64,000 nt of DNA from Novosphingobium subterraneum (GTDB lineage Bacteria; Pseudomonadota; Alphaproteobacteria; Sphingomonadales; Sphingomonadaceae): contig NZ_JRVC01000017.1 of assembly GCF_000807925.1 (NCBI RefSeq), positions 52,856 to 116,855 of the forward strand. The letters are read 5' to 3'. The translations under genes and the position numbers were made by a program. How positions within the stretch are numbered: the stretch's first letter is position 1; each line of letters starts with the position of its first letter. This document shows, piece by piece, positions 1 to 8,646 of this stretch. The notes below the pieces were generated by a model. That model ran no database searches and was not told where the DNA came from. It saw only the letters and a program-made list of their open reading frames with translations.

Positions 1-16
1 CGGCATCTACGCCTGA
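1..16 (+). CDS. C-terminal tail of an upstream gene, possibly fliK
   Basis: A reading frame entering from the left edge reads Gly-Ile-Tyr-Ala and stops with TGA at 14-16, 30 nt before fliL. The gene before fliL in many alphaproteobacterial operons is the hook-length protein fliK, so that is the best guess. Only four residues are visible, so the identity rests on position alone. Confidence 0.3.
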
Positions 17-46
17 TCCTGATCCCCATTTCCTGAGAGAACCCCG

Positions 47-646
47 ATGAGCGACAAGAGCGACAAGGAAGACAAGCCCAAGAAGAAAAAGGGCGGTGGC
101 ATGATCATCAAGATCGTCGGCGCTGTCGCACTGCTGGGCGTCGGCGCGGGCGGCGTGTTCGGACTGGTTGCTGCCGGCATCATCGGCGGCGGCACGCATG
201 AAGTCGTCAAGGTGGACAACAATCCCAAGCTGGTGCGCAAGGGCGAGGAAGACCCCTACGCCCCGGTCGCCAAGGAAGGTGAAGGCGAAGGCGGGGCTGG
301 CGAAACCGATGGTGAAGGCGGCAGCGAGTTCCGCACTGTCTATTACAACTTCGCCGAAGACTTCACCTCGAACCTGAAGAACACCGATGCGCTGCTGCAG
401 GTGAACATCTCGGCCTCCACTCGCCGCGACTATCGCGTGGTGCTGTGGATGAAGAAGCACGAGCTGGCAATCCGCTCGGCGCTGCTCATCGCCATTGCCG
501 ATACGCCCGAGGAAGAGGTCATCAGCCCGGAAGGCAAGGCACGCCTGCAGAAGCGCCTGACTGCCGCGATCAACAAGGTCCTCACCGAGAACGAAGGCTT
601 TGGCGGCGTCGACAACGTCTACTTCAAGACCTTCATCGTTCAGTAA
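47..646 (+). CDS. fliL: Flagellar basal body-associated protein FliL
   Basis: The 199-residue protein has a lysine-rich cytoplasmic N-terminus (residues 1-18), one membrane helix (about 20-47), an acidic Gly/Glu linker (about 60-95) and a C-terminal periplasmic FliL domain. That domain begins near the FRTVYYNFAEDFTSNL segment and ends with VYFKTFIVQ. FliL sits next to the stator and supports motor torque. It is the first complete gene of the + strand flagellar operon, with a GAGAG-type ribosome site before ATG 47. fliM follows after a short gap. Family membership is clear from architecture and position, although FliL sequences diverge strongly. Confidence 0.93.
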   Translation: MSDKSDKEDKPKKKKGGGMIIKIVGAVALLGVGAGGVFGLVAAGIIGGGTHEVVKVDNNPKLVRKGEEDPYAPVAKEGEGEGGAGETDGEGGSEFRTVYYNFAEDFTSNLKNTDALLQVNISASTRRDYRVVLWMKKHELAIRSALLIAIADTPEEEVISPEGKARLQKRLTAAINKVLTENEGFGGVDNVYFKTFIVQ

Positions 647-687
647 TTCTGGCATCGTCCAGCAAGCCGGAAAGCTCCAGCGCCCCC

Positions 688-1575
688 ATGAAACCAGAAC
701 GCGCCTTCATCGCCGAACGTGCCATTGCCCGGCACGATCCGGCCCTGCTGCGCCCCGGTCCCAGTGCCGCGGAACTGATCCCGGCGCTCACCCGGATGAG
801 CGAACGCCTGGCCAAGGCGGTGCGCGGGGCGCTCGTCCCCCTTCTCGGCGGAGCCGAACCGCAGATCAATCCGATGAAGCCGATGGACACGGACTTTGCC
901 GATTTCTGCTCGGAAATCCCGCGACTTGCCGCCAACAGCCTGATGCACATCGGCAGCGCCCCCTTCATGGTCACCGTCGAAGGCGAGAACGTGCTGCGCC
1001 TGGTCGACCGCGCTTTTGGCGGTCCCGGCGATACCCCTTCGTCGCTGCCGAAGGAATTCCCGCTTTCTGCCGAGCTGATGATCGGCCGGATCGAACAGCT
1101 CGTCGCCTCCGCGCTCACCGTCGCATTGGGTGGCAATGGCGGTCCAATCCGTGCGGTGCGGCGCGATGCCAGCCTTGCCCAGCTTCAGGCGATGCCCGAT
1201 GCGACCAGGGTTGCCGGACTGACGCTGAACGTCGTCGAGCAGGGACGGATGCCCTGGGCCATCTCGATTGCCTTCCCGCACGATACGCTTGGCCTGATGT
1301 TCGCCCACGGCGATGCCAAGCGCCCCACCAAGCCCCGGCGCGGTCCGGCGCAGCCGACCGACGCCCCCTTTGCCGACCTGCCGGTCGAGCTTGCGGCGGT
1401 GCTGGTCGACATGCGGCTCCCGCTCGCGGTCGTCTCGGGCCTGCGCATCGGACAGGTCCTGCCCGTGCCGATCGCACGCAACGTGCCGGTCAAGGTCGGC
1501 GACAAGACTTACGCCACCGGCACAATCGGCGCGCTCGAAGACCGCGTCGCCATCCAGCTCAACCAGCTTTCCTGA
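688..1575 (+). CDS. fliM: Flagellar motor switch protein FliM
   Basis: FliM is the middle part of the C-ring switch that binds phospho-CheY and passes the signal to FliG. The 295-residue reading from ATG 688 starts MKPERAFIAERA and has a CheC-like middle domain (about residues 40-190). It ends with a SpoA/FliN-type domain (about 220-290, DLPVELAAVLVDMRLPLAVVSGLRIGQVLPV). The frame is open further upstream, but ATG 688 lies just after the fliL stop and avoids overlap. The protein is somewhat short for FliM (about 330 in E. coli), and the N-terminal CheY-binding peptide is not obvious. fliN follows 24 nt later. Confidence 0.93.
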   Translation: MKPERAFIAERAIARHDPALLRPGPSAAELIPALTRMSERLAKAVRGALVPLLGGAEPQINPMKPMDTDFADFCSEIPRLAANSLMHIGSAPFMVTVEGENVLRLVDRAFGGPGDTPSSLPKEFPLSAELMIGRIEQLVASALTVALGGNGGPIRAVRRDASLAQLQAMPDATRVAGLTLNVVEQGRMPWAISIAFPHDTLGLMFAHGDAKRPTKPRRGPAQPTDAPFADLPVELAAVLVDMRLPLAVVSGLRIGQVLPVPIARNVPVKVGDKTYATGTIGALEDRVAIQLNQLS

Positions 1576-1599
1576 TTTACCCGAAGAGGCCCTGACCCC

Positions 1600-1905
1600 A
1601 TGACCTTCCAGCCCCGCGGTTTCGATTTCCTCAAGGACGTGGACGTTCGCCTGACCGTCGAACTCGGCCGCACATCGATGAAGCTGAAGGACGTGCTCGG
1701 CCTTACCGAGGAGTCCGTGGTCATGCTCGACCGCCTGACCGATGAACTGCTCGACGTAATGGTCAACGGCAAGCTCATCGCGCGCGGCGAAGTGGTTGCA
1801 CAAGGCGACCGCTTCGGCCTCAGGATCGTCGAGCTTGCCGGCAGCGAGCCCGAGGAAGCCCCTGCGGCCCCGGCGAAGAAAGCCGCCAAGGGGGATGTCG
1901 CCTGA
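1600..1905 (+). CDS. fliN: Flagellar motor switch protein FliN
   Basis: This 101-residue protein is almost entirely a SpoA domain (about residues 13-80: DVRLTVELGRTSMKLKDVL, then GKLIARGEVVAQGDRFGLRI), followed by a short Ala/Lys tail. FliN forms the lower C-ring with FliM and helps deliver export substrates. Its stop overlaps the ATG of the next gene by one base (TGATG), which indicates translational coupling inside the fliM-N-O-P block. Length and motifs match FliN well. Confidence 0.95.
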   Translation: MTFQPRGFDFLKDVDVRLTVELGRTSMKLKDVLGLTEESVVMLDRLTDELLDVMVNGKLIARGEVVAQGDRFGLRIVELAGSEPEEAPAAPAKKAAKGDVA

Positions 1906-2186
1906 TGTTCTGGTACGTCCTCAAGCTCCTGGTGCTGCTGCCGCTGATCGGCGGCCTCGCCTGGGCCAGTCTCAAGTTCGCCAAGCGCATGGAAGGCCGC
2001 TTCATGGCGGGCAGCGCGCCCAAGTCGGTGCGCATCGTCGAGACGCAGATGCTCAGCCCCACCCTGCGGCTTGCCGTGATCGAGTTTCACGGCCGCGAGA
2101 TTCTCGTTTCTGCCGGCAAGAACGGCCTCGTCCGCCTTGCCGAAGCCCCGGCGCGGCCCAGGGTGGAAGCGGAGGACGCACAGTGA
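1905..2186 (+). CDS. fliO: Flagellar biosynthesis protein FliO
   Basis: A 93-residue protein with one N-terminal membrane helix (about residues 3-25) and a small cytoplasmic beta-rich domain, which is the FliO layout. FliO helps assemble the FliP ring of the type III export gate. Sequence conservation in FliO is low. The call rests mainly on topology, size and the position between fliN and fliP. Its start overlaps the fliN stop, and its stop overlaps the GTG of fliP, so it sits in a tightly coupled run. Confidence 0.85.
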   Translation: MFWYVLKLLVLLPLIGGLAWASLKFAKRMEGRFMAGSAPKSVRIVETQMLSPTLRLAVIEFHGREILVSAGKNGLVRLAEAPARPRVEAEDAQ

Positions 2187-2968
2187 AGCGCCTTTTCGCG
2201 ATCCTTGTCACGACGCTGACACTGCTGCCGCATTACGCGATGGCACAGGCTGCCGGCCCCGCCCCGGCCCAGCAACCGGCCGCAATCTCAGGCGCGCTTG
2301 ACCGCGCCTTCGGGCAAATGGCAGGCGCACAGAGCGGCGGCTCGCTGTCGCTGTCGTTGCAGCTGCTGCTCATCATGGGCCTGCTGACGATCCTGCCGTC
2401 GCTGATCCTGATGATGACCAGCTTCACCCGCGTGCTGGTTGTCCTGTCGATCCTGCGCCAGGCCATGGGCCTGCAGCAATCGCCGCCCAATCAGGTGCTG
2501 ATCGGCCTGTCGCTGTTCCTCTCGCTGTTCATCATGGGCCCGACGCTCGACAAGGTGAACGCCAACGCCATCCAGCCCTATTCCGCCGGGCAAATCGGTG
2601 CCGAACAGGCCTTCGTTGCCGGCGGGCGCGAATTTCACGCCTTCATGATCCGCCAGACCCGCGAAACCGACCTGCGCATGTTCTCGGAAATGGCACGGGC
2701 GCCCAAGTTCGCGACTCCGGCCGACGTGCCCTATTCGATCCTGCTCCCGGCCTACGTGACGAGCGAACTCAAGACAGCCTTCCAGATCGGGTTCATGCTG
2801 TTCCTGCCCTTCCTTGTGATCGACCTCGTCGTCTCCTCGGTGCTGATGAGCCTGGGCATGATGATGATGAGCCCGACGATCGTCTCGCTCCCGTTCAAGC
2901 TGCTGCTGTTCGTCCTCGTCGATGGCTGGGCGCTGCTGATGGGCAGCCTTGCGGCCAGCTTCGGGTAA
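2183..2968 (+). CDS. fliP: Flagellar export gate protein FliP
   Basis: FliP is the main subunit of the export-gate channel with FliQ and FliR. From GTG 2183, which overlaps the fliO stop (GTGA), the protein is 261 residues. It has a cleavable signal peptide (to about residue 22), then a first helix pair with LTILPSLILMMTSFTRVLVV, a periplasmic segment, and the C-terminal helices FLPFLVIDLVVSSVLMSLGM and MMSPTIVSLPFKLLLFVLVD. These are signature FliP segments. GTG is chosen because it gives a proper signal peptide and the coupled overlap. The same frame is open upstream but would cover fliO. Confidence 0.96.
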   Translation: MKRLFAILVTTLTLLPHYAMAQAAGPAPAQQPAAISGALDRAFGQMAGAQSGGSLSLSLQLLLIMGLLTILPSLILMMTSFTRVLVVLSILRQAMGLQQSPPNQVLIGLSLFLSLFIMGPTLDKVNANAIQPYSAGQIGAEQAFVAGGREFHAFMIRQTRETDLRMFSEMARAPKFATPADVPYSILLPAYVTSELKTAFQIGFMLFLPFLVIDLVVSSVLMSLGMMMMSPTIVSLPFKLLLFVLVDGWALLMGSLAASFG

Positions 2969-2973
2969 GGGCG

Positions 2974-3249
2974 ATGGAAGACACTGCCTCCCTCCTCGCG
3001 CTGGCTGACCGGATGCTGTGGATCACCGCACTGGTGGCCGCGCCGATCCTCATTGCTTCGCTCGCCGTCGGCCTCGTCGTCGGCGTGATTCAGGCGGCAA
3101 CTTCGGTCAACGAACAGACGCTGACCTTTGTACCCAAGCTTGCCGTCACCGCACTCGTGCTTGTGCTGTTCGGTTCGGCCATGCTCGGCCTCGTCGGGGA
3201 TTTCACCAAGGAAATCTTTGACCAGATCGCCATGACCGGAAAAGGCTGA
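2974..3249 (+). CDS. fliQ: Flagellar export gate protein FliQ
   Basis: The 91-residue protein has two membrane helices (about residues 15-38 and 50-75), with the conserved QAATSVNEQTLTFVPKL segment between them. This is the standard FliQ hairpin. FliQ packs around the FliP-FliR core of the export gate. It starts 5 nt after fliP and is followed 4 nt later by the GTG of fliR, in the usual fliP-Q-R order. Confidence 0.96.
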   Translation: MEDTASLLALADRMLWITALVAAPILIASLAVGLVVGVIQAATSVNEQTLTFVPKLAVTALVLVLFGSAMLGLVGDFTKEIFDQIAMTGKG

Positions 3250-3253
3250 TCCT

Positions 3254-4036
3254 GTGCTGCAGCTGAACTTCGGCTTTGGCGCGCTGGAGGCGGACTTCTG
3301 GCGCTGGCTGTTCGTGATGACACGGATTGCCGCCGCCATGTTTGCAGCGCCGCTGTTCGGCACCGGCACCGTGCCTTACCAGATCCGCATCGTCGCCTCG
3401 GGCGCGATCGCGATGCTGGTGTGCGGCTGGACCCCGGTTGAAGCGCCGACCGCGCTGCTTTCGATCAATGGCCTGCTCAGCGCGGCCAACGAAGTCCTGA
3501 TCGGCCTTGCCATGGGTTTTGCCCTGCAGCTTTCCTTTGCCGCGCCTACGCTTGCCGCCGAAGTGATCGGCGGCGGCATGGGCATGTCCATTGCCACCAC
3601 GGCCGACCCGGTCAGCGGCGCGCACTCCCCGGCGATGGGCCAGTACTTCGCCGTCGTTCTCACCGTGATCTTCCTCGGCACCGGCGCGCACCTCAACTGG
3701 ATCGCTCTGCTGGTCGACAGCTACCGCACCTTCCCACCCGGCACGTCGTGGCTGGCGGCCAACCGCATCGACCTGATCGGCCAGTTCGCCACGCAGATGT
3801 TCGTAACCGCGATCCTCATCGCCTTGCCCGTCACGTTGATCCTGCTGCTGGTTCAGGTGACCACCGGCATCATCAGCCGCTCGGCCCCTAGCCTGAACCT
3901 GTTCTCGCTCGGCCTGCCCGCAGGCGTGCTTGCCGGCCTTGCCGCCATGATCGCCGCCGCCCCGATGCTGACCGACGTTATGGTCGACATCTCCGCCACC
4001 GCCGTCGCCAATGCCGGCGCGCTGGTCCTGAAGTAG
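3254..4036 (+). CDS. fliR: Flagellar export gate protein FliR
   Basis: A 260-residue polytopic protein starting at GTG 3254, four bases after the fliQ stop. It has about six membrane helices and the FliR-typical segments FGTGTVPYQIRIV and AAEVIGGGMGMSIATTADP. FliR is the single-copy subunit that closes the FliP5-FliR1 gate. The C-terminus (LNLFSLGLPAGVLAGLAAM) matches the family. flhB follows after 9 nt, with an AGGAGG-like ribosome site (4036-4042). Confidence 0.95.
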   Translation: MLQLNFGFGALEADFWRWLFVMTRIAAAMFAAPLFGTGTVPYQIRIVASGAIAMLVCGWTPVEAPTALLSINGLLSAANEVLIGLAMGFALQLSFAAPTLAAEVIGGGMGMSIATTADPVSGAHSPAMGQYFAVVLTVIFLGTGAHLNWIALLVDSYRTFPPGTSWLAANRIDLIGQFATQMFVTAILIALPVTLILLLVQVTTGIISRSAPSLNLFSLGLPAGVLAGLAAMIAAAPMLTDVMVDISATAVANAGALVLK

Positions 4037-4045
4037 GAGGCGGGG

Positions 4046-5209
4046 ATGGCCGAGCAGGAAGGCGAAAAGACCTTTGCCCCGACAGAGAAGCGCAAGAAGG
4101 ACGCCGCCAGGAATGGCGATGTCTTGCGCTCGAAGGACCTGGCAACCGCCGTCGGCGTGCTGGTAGGCGCGGTTTGGTTGAAGTTCGCGGGGCCGTGGAT
4201 GATGGACGCCCTGCAGGACACGCTGCGCGCCTCGTTTACACTCGATCGCGCGGCTATCGAGGACTTCGCCCCGGCAAAGCTGCTGACGGGCGCTATGGTT
4301 GCCGTCCTGCCGCCGGTTTTCCTGCTCGGCCTGATGGTGCTGGCCGCTTCGGTCTTTTCACAGATCGGCCTGTCCGACGGGCGCTGGATCCCTGCCAATC
4401 TCGCGCCCAAGGCTTCACGCATCAATCCGCTGTCGGGCCTGAAGCGCATGTTCGGCCCGCAAGGCTGGATCGAACTGGCCAAGGGCCTCGCCAAGCTCGT
4501 ACTGCTTGGCTCGATTGCATACTTCTGGGCGTCAGGGCGCATCGCGGCGATCGTCGGCCTCGGCCAAGGCAGCATCCACGGCCAGCTTGTCACCGCGTGG
4601 GATACGATCACCTCGCTTGCCTTCGCGCTTGCGTCCGGGCTGATCGTGATCGCCCTGATCGACTTCCCGATCCAATGGGTCCGCCGCTTGCTGCGTCTTC
4701 GCATGACACTGCAGGAAGTGAAGGACGAGCACAAGGAAGCCGAAGGCTCGCCCGAGAAGAAGGCCGCCATCCGCAACAAGCAGCGTCAGCTGGCGATGGG
4801 GGCGATGCAGCAGGCGATGCAGAAGGCGCAGTTCGTCATCACCAACCCGACGCACTTCTCGGTCGCCATGGTCTACGACCCTGAACTTGCCCCCGCGCCA
4901 GTCGTGCTGGCCAAGGGACGTGGCGAAAAGGCGCTGGCCATGCGCGAGCTGGCAGCAGAACTCGGCGTTCCGACGCTCGAACTGCCGCCGCTTGCCCGTT
5001 CCGTCTACTTCACCACGCGCGAAAACCAGATGATCCGCGAGGATCTTTATGCCGCCGTCGCGTCGGTCCTGGCCTTCGTGCTCTCGCTCAAGCGGGGCGA
5101 TCAGGTGCAACTGCCCGCCATCGACTTGCCGATCCACATGCGGTTCGACGCAGATGGCCGCCCCGAAGCGGTGATCGACCTTAAGACCGCATCAAGGCAG
5201 CCGTCCTAG
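4046..5209 (+). CDS. flhB: Flagellar export switch protein FlhB
   Basis: FlhB sets substrate specificity of the export gate, switching from hook to filament proteins after self-cleavage. The 387-residue protein starts with the typical EKTFAPTEKRKKDAARNG segment and has four membrane helices (about residues 35-215). Its cytoplasmic domain carries the autocleavage motif Asn-Pro-Thr-His at 267-270. The basic linker LQEVKDEHKEAEGSPEKKAAI precedes it. All key residues are present. Confidence 0.97.
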   Translation: MAEQEGEKTFAPTEKRKKDAARNGDVLRSKDLATAVGVLVGAVWLKFAGPWMMDALQDTLRASFTLDRAAIEDFAPAKLLTGAMVAVLPPVFLLGLMVLAASVFSQIGLSDGRWIPANLAPKASRINPLSGLKRMFGPQGWIELAKGLAKLVLLGSIAYFWASGRIAAIVGLGQGSIHGQLVTAWDTITSLAFALASGLIVIALIDFPIQWVRRLLRLRMTLQEVKDEHKEAEGSPEKKAAIRNKQRQLAMGAMQQAMQKAQFVITNPTHFSVAMVYDPELAPAPVVLAKGRGEKALAMRELAAELGVPTLELPPLARSVYFTTRENQMIREDLYAAVASVLAFVLSLKRGDQVQLPAIDLPIHMRFDADGRPEAVIDLKTASRQPS

Positions 5210-5214
5210 CAACC

Positions 5215-6657
5215 ATGGCAACGACCACATCCTCCACGGCATCCACGTCCGCCACGGCGCAGATCGTCTCGGCGCTGGGCGCGGGTAGTGGCATCAACAC
5301 CGCACAGCTTGCCGAACAGCTGGCGGCTGCGCAGTTCGCAACACGGATCGATCAGCTCTCGGCAAAGACCGAGAAGCTCGAAGCCCAGATCTCCAGCGCG
5401 TCGAACCTCAAGTCCCTTATCAGCACGCTATCGTCATCGATCGGCACGCTGATCCGAACCGGCGATCTGGCGGTGAAGCCCTCGATCTCGAACAGCAGCG
5501 TGGCGACCGTGAGCAAGGGCACGTTGAGCGGCAGCGGCACCTACAGCCTGGAAGTGACTTCGCTTGCCAATGCGCAAAAGCTGGTGATGCCGGCCTACGC
5601 CTCGTCGACCTCGACGGTGGGCGAAGGCACGTTGACACTACGCTTCGGCACCGTTTCGGGCGGTGCATTCACTGCGGATGCCGCGCAGGACGCCGTTGAC
5701 ATCAACGTCCCGGCCGGAGCGACGCTTGCCGATGTAGCCAGTGCCATCAACGCTTCGGGCGCGGGCGTATCGGCCTATGTCGCCAACGGTTCTGCCGGCG
5801 CGCAACTGGTGATCAAGGGCAAGGAAGGCGCGAACAGCGGCTTTATCATCGAGGCAAGCCCGGCGGTCGGCGGCGAAGCGCTTTCGGACCTTGCGTGGAC
5901 ACCTGCGACGAACACCACCCAGCTCAAGTCGACCGCAACCGATGCTGCCTATTTGCTCGACGGTGTGGCCTATACGGGTACGAGCAACACGATCAATGAC
6001 GCGCTCCCCGGCCTCAACCTCAAGCTGACGGCAACGAACGTCGGCAATCCGGCAACGATCAGCTTCAGCGATCCATCGTCGGGCATTGCCACGGCGATGA
6101 GCGACCTCAAAGATGCGCTCAATGAAGTTGCCTCGCAGCTCAACCAGGCCATGAACAAGGACACGGGCGAGCTAAACAACGACCCCGGCGCCCGCGCACT
6201 GCGCAACGCGCTGATGTCGCTCGCCGGTCAGAAGATCATGGTCAATGCCGCACCCGGCGCTCCGTCAACCCTGGCGGACCTGGGTCTCAAGACCGAGCGG
6301 GACGGCACTTTCAGCCTTGATGCGGATCGCCTGAACCAGACGCTCAAGAACTCGCCCCAGGAAGCCGGAGCGATGTGGACGACCGGCATTTTCGGCGTTT
6401 TTGCAGCGATCGACAAGATCGCGCGCAATGCCAATTCAACGACCGGAATCTCGCTGGGCAGTTCCGTCACGCGCAACACAGCCCTGCAGAAGACGCTGGC
6501 CGACCGTTCCGCCACCCTTGCCGAAAAGCAGGAGACGTTGCGCCAGCAGCTCGTCACCCGCTTTGCCGCCATGGACACGCGCGTCAGCGGTTCGCAATCC
6601 ACCCTGTCCTTCCTGAAGGCCCAGATCGAAGCCTGGAACGCATCGAGCAACAACTGA
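5215..6657 (+). CDS. fliD: Flagellar filament cap protein FliD (hook-associated protein 2)
   Basis: FliD forms the pentameric cap at the filament tip that folds incoming flagellin. The 480-residue protein has a Ser/Thr-rich disordered start, the N-terminal domain with SGINTAQLAEQLAAAQFATR, the middle domain beginning GTYSLEVTSLANAQKLV, and a helical C-terminus (residues 395-480). The 15-residue-scale spacing of hydrophobics in the two termini fits the coiled-coil D0/D1 parts. It lies 5 nt after flhB and 1 nt before fliS, its usual partner gene. Confidence 0.93.
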   Translation: MATTTSSTASTSATAQIVSALGAGSGINTAQLAEQLAAAQFATRIDQLSAKTEKLEAQISSASNLKSLISTLSSSIGTLIRTGDLAVKPSISNSSVATVSKGTLSGSGTYSLEVTSLANAQKLVMPAYASSTSTVGEGTLTLRFGTVSGGAFTADAAQDAVDINVPAGATLADVASAINASGAGVSAYVANGSAGAQLVIKGKEGANSGFIIEASPAVGGEALSDLAWTPATNTTQLKSTATDAAYLLDGVAYTGTSNTINDALPGLNLKLTATNVGNPATISFSDPSSGIATAMSDLKDALNEVASQLNQAMNKDTGELNNDPGARALRNALMSLAGQKIMVNAAPGAPSTLADLGLKTERDGTFSLDADRLNQTLKNSPQEAGAMWTTGIFGVFAAIDKIARNANSTTGISLGSSVTRNTALQKTLADRSATLAEKQETLRQQLVTRFAAMDTRVSGSQSTLSFLKAQIEAWNASSNN

Positions 6658-6658
6658 T

Positions 6659-7042
6659 ATGCTGCACCATCGAAAAGACCCGACCGAAGCCTATCGCCGC
6701 GTTGATTTCGACGCCCGTGTTCGCGGTGCCGATTCACGCCAGCTGGTGGACTTGTGCCTCGAACAGGTCATCGGCTCGGTCGGCCGCGCCGTCCATGCGC
6801 AGGAGCGTGGCGACAACGCCGCCAAGAGTGCAGCGCTCACACGTGCAATCTCCGCTCTTACCGCGCTGCAGATGGGCGTGGACTTGGCCAATCCAACCGC
6901 CGGCGCGCTGATCCAGCTGTATCAATCGGCCCGCAATGCGATCCTCGATTGCGTGACGCGTTTCGATGCGCGCACGCTACAGGCCATCCGACAGGATTTC
7001 ACCGAAATCCGCGAGGCCATGCTGCGCAGCATCCCGGCCTGA
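6659..7042 (+). CDS. fliS: Flagellin export chaperone FliS
   Basis: FliS binds the flagellin C-terminus in the cytoplasm and stops early polymerisation. The 127-residue helical protein has the FliS pattern of a central LTRAISALTALQMGVDLAN helix followed by a C-terminal helical segment. Its ATG lies one base after the fliD stop, which supports co-translation. It is the last gene of the flagellar operon here, and a strong hairpin follows. Flagellin genes themselves are not in the window. Confidence 0.9.
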   Translation: MLHHRKDPTEAYRRVDFDARVRGADSRQLVDLCLEQVIGSVGRAVHAQERGDNAAKSAALTRAISALTALQMGVDLANPTAGALIQLYQSARNAILDCVTRFDARTLQAIRQDFTEIREAMLRSIPA

Positions 7043-7070
7043 TACCGGTTCTCGGCCGCTAGCCGTCAAG

Positions 7071-7101
7071 AAAAGGCCCGGAACCTTGTCGGTTCCGGGC
7101 C
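7071..7101. terminator. Bidirectional intrinsic terminator between fliS and cheB-like gene
   Basis: A perfect 11-bp stem, GGCCCGGAACC at 7075-7085 pairing with GGTTCCGGGCC at 7091-7101, has a TTGTC loop. Four A residues precede it on the + strand (7071-7074), so the minus strand reads as hairpin plus T-run. That fits termination of the minus-strand gene's transcripts best. It stands in the gap between convergent genes and can also stop the + strand operon. Confidence 0.85.
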
Positions 7102-7155
7102 TTCCTCACCTGCGCGGACGGGGACGGACCGCGCAGGATCTCCAGGACATGGTTC

Positions 7156-8184
7156 CTACCCGATGTTGCAGGCTGCGATCAGCGCCTCGCCCAGACCATC
7201 GAGGTCAAGCTCGCTCTCGGCCGCGCCGGCATCGATGGCGGCAGCCGGCGCTTCGGCGACCAGCGCCGACTGACGCGCCTGGGCAAAAGTCTTGCACCCG
7301 TTATCGCGCATCAGCTTCAGGCCCTTGGCGCCGTCGGCGCCCATGCCGGTCAGGATCGCGCCTGCCGCCGGGACTGAACCGCGCGCGATCGAACCGTAAA
7401 GCAGATTGGCCGAAGGCCGCATGCCATCCACCGGATCGCGATCAATCAGGCGCAACTTCGCCGGAGTGCCCGGCTCTATCACCACGTGACGTTCGGGGTC
7501 ATATGCAATGTGGATGGTGCCCTGCGTCAGGGGTGTGGCGTCCTTGGCCGCCTTGACGTTGCACTTCAGCTCGCCGTCCATGCGCTTGATGAACGTCTCG
7601 ACAATGCCTGGCTCGGCGTTGAGGGCAATCACCGTGGGAGGGCACTTTTCGGGAAAATAGGAAAGCAGCTGGGTCAGGGCGTCGATGCCGCCCATCGAAG
7701 CGGACAGCGCAAGAAGGTGTCCGTTCCATTCGAAGTGCGCTTCAGCCTGCTTGTGTTCGCGTGGCGCCTTGCGGTCCTTCACGTTGCTGTTTGCCGCCGC
7801 CAGCACGATCTTGCCGAGCTTGCCCACGGTCTTGCTGAACTGTTCGGGCGTTGCCTTGAGCGGCTTGGGAAAGCACTCGACCGCACCCAGTTCATATGCC
7901 TTCAGCGACGTCTCGGTTCCGGCTTGGGTCAAGCTGGAAAGCATGACCACCGGCAAGGGGTTGGAGCCCATGATCTCTTCCAGGAACTCGATGCCGCTCA
8001 TGCCGGGCATCTCGACGTCGAGCGTCACCACGTTGGGTCGCAGTTCCTTGATCTGTTCACGCGCTTCGGCCGCATTTGCCGCCGCGCCGATAACGGTCAC
8101 GTTCTTGGACTGATCGAGGATGTCGGAAAACAGAGCCCGCATTGCTGCGGAATCATCGACTACAAGAACACGGGCTTCGTGCAT
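7156..8184 (-). CDS. CheB-like response regulator with degenerate methylesterase domain
   Basis: The 342-residue protein has an N-terminal receiver domain with the phosphoacceptor Asp56 (TLDVEMPG), acidic pair D10/D11 and Lys107. A CheB-type esterase domain follows from about residue 155. The catalytic Ser163 (SASMGG) and Asp284 (ILTGMGADGA) are kept, but the catalytic His is replaced by Asn189 (codon at 7618-7620). The second CheB in this window has a normal Gln-His there. The C-terminal QDEATCTVFGMP-type segment is also lost. It is divergent from the chemotaxis operon and convergent with fliS. It probably cannot demethylate receptors and may act as a phosphate sink or binding partner, which is inference. 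Confidence 0.85.
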   Translation of the reverse strand: MHEARVLVVDDSAAMRALFSDILDQSKNVTVIGAAANAAEAREQIKELRPNVVTLDVEMPGMSGIEFLEEIMGSNPLPVVMLSSLTQAGTETSLKAYELGAVECFPKPLKATPEQFSKTVGKLGKIVLAAANSNVKDRKAPREHKQAEAHFEWNGHLLALSASMGGIDALTQLLSYFPEKCPPTVIALNAEPGIVETFIKRMDGELKCNVKAAKDATPLTQGTIHIAYDPERHVVIEPGTPAKLRLIDRDPVDGMRPSANLLYGSIARGSVPAAGAILTGMGADGAKGLKLMRDNGCKTFAQARQSALVAEAPAAAIDAGAAESELDLDGLGEALIAACNIG

Positions 8185-8385
8185 TTCAAGAGAAACCTTC
8201 CAAGGCGCTGTTTCGCCTCGGTTCGTTCTACGCGCGAAGCACCATCAATTCATGTTCCGGCCCTTACGTATCTCACCGTAGGCCCGGCGAAAGCCCGCCT
8301 TTTCCCTCGTGCTCTATTCCGGAAGACCAGTTGCCGCGTCGGGTCTCCCCGGTCGGCCCAACCGAGCCGGAGGAAGAGCATCTCC

Positions 8386-8646
8386 ATGACATCGATCACC
8401 CTGCCAGAGCGCTGCGACCGCGCCGCTGCCGAAGCCTTGTTGCCCGAAATGCTGGCAGCGCTGGGATCCGGCCCGCTCGAGATCGATGCGCGCGAGTGCC
8501 GGCAGATCGGACAGGCCATGTTGCAACTGCTGGTGAGCGCCCGCCAGACGGGTGACGGCGCGGTGATTCTCCCTTCCGATGCCCTGAGCGAAGCCGCCGC
8601 GCTGACCGGGCTCGCTGACGAACTCTTCTCGGGAGTGCTGGCATGA
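8386..8646 (+). CDS. STAS-domain chemotaxis protein
   Basis: An 86-residue protein that looks like a small STAS fold: beta strands around SITLPERCD and GPLEIDARECRQIG, then a helix and VILPSDALSEAAALTGL. It starts at ATG 8386 after a good GGAGGAAG ribosome site, and its TGA overlaps the cheA ATG (ATGA). Single STAS proteins at the head of che operons are known in alphaproteobacteria. Their role is thought to be in scaffold or phosphorelay control, but no function can be read here. The 201-bp gap to the divergent CheB-like gene should hold both promoters, although I could not identify clear promoter elements. Confidence 0.75.
   Translation: MTSITLPERCDRAAAEALLPEMLAALGSGPLEIDARECRQIGQAMLQLLVSARQTGDGAVILPSDALSEAAALTGLADELFSGVLA

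Noticed and set aside
640..1803. Long open frames on the opposite strand of clear genes (also 11704-12870, 14807-16447, 26730-28958, 43354-45273, 59734-61143)
   Set aside because: They lie antisense to well-identified genes, have low-complexity His/Arg/Asp-rich translations typical of high-GC shadow frames, and have no ribosome sites.
8185..8385. Sigma-54 or sigma-28 promoter for the chemotaxis operon
   Set aside because: No TGGCAC-N5-TTGC or TAAA-N15-GCCGATAA match was found in the gap.
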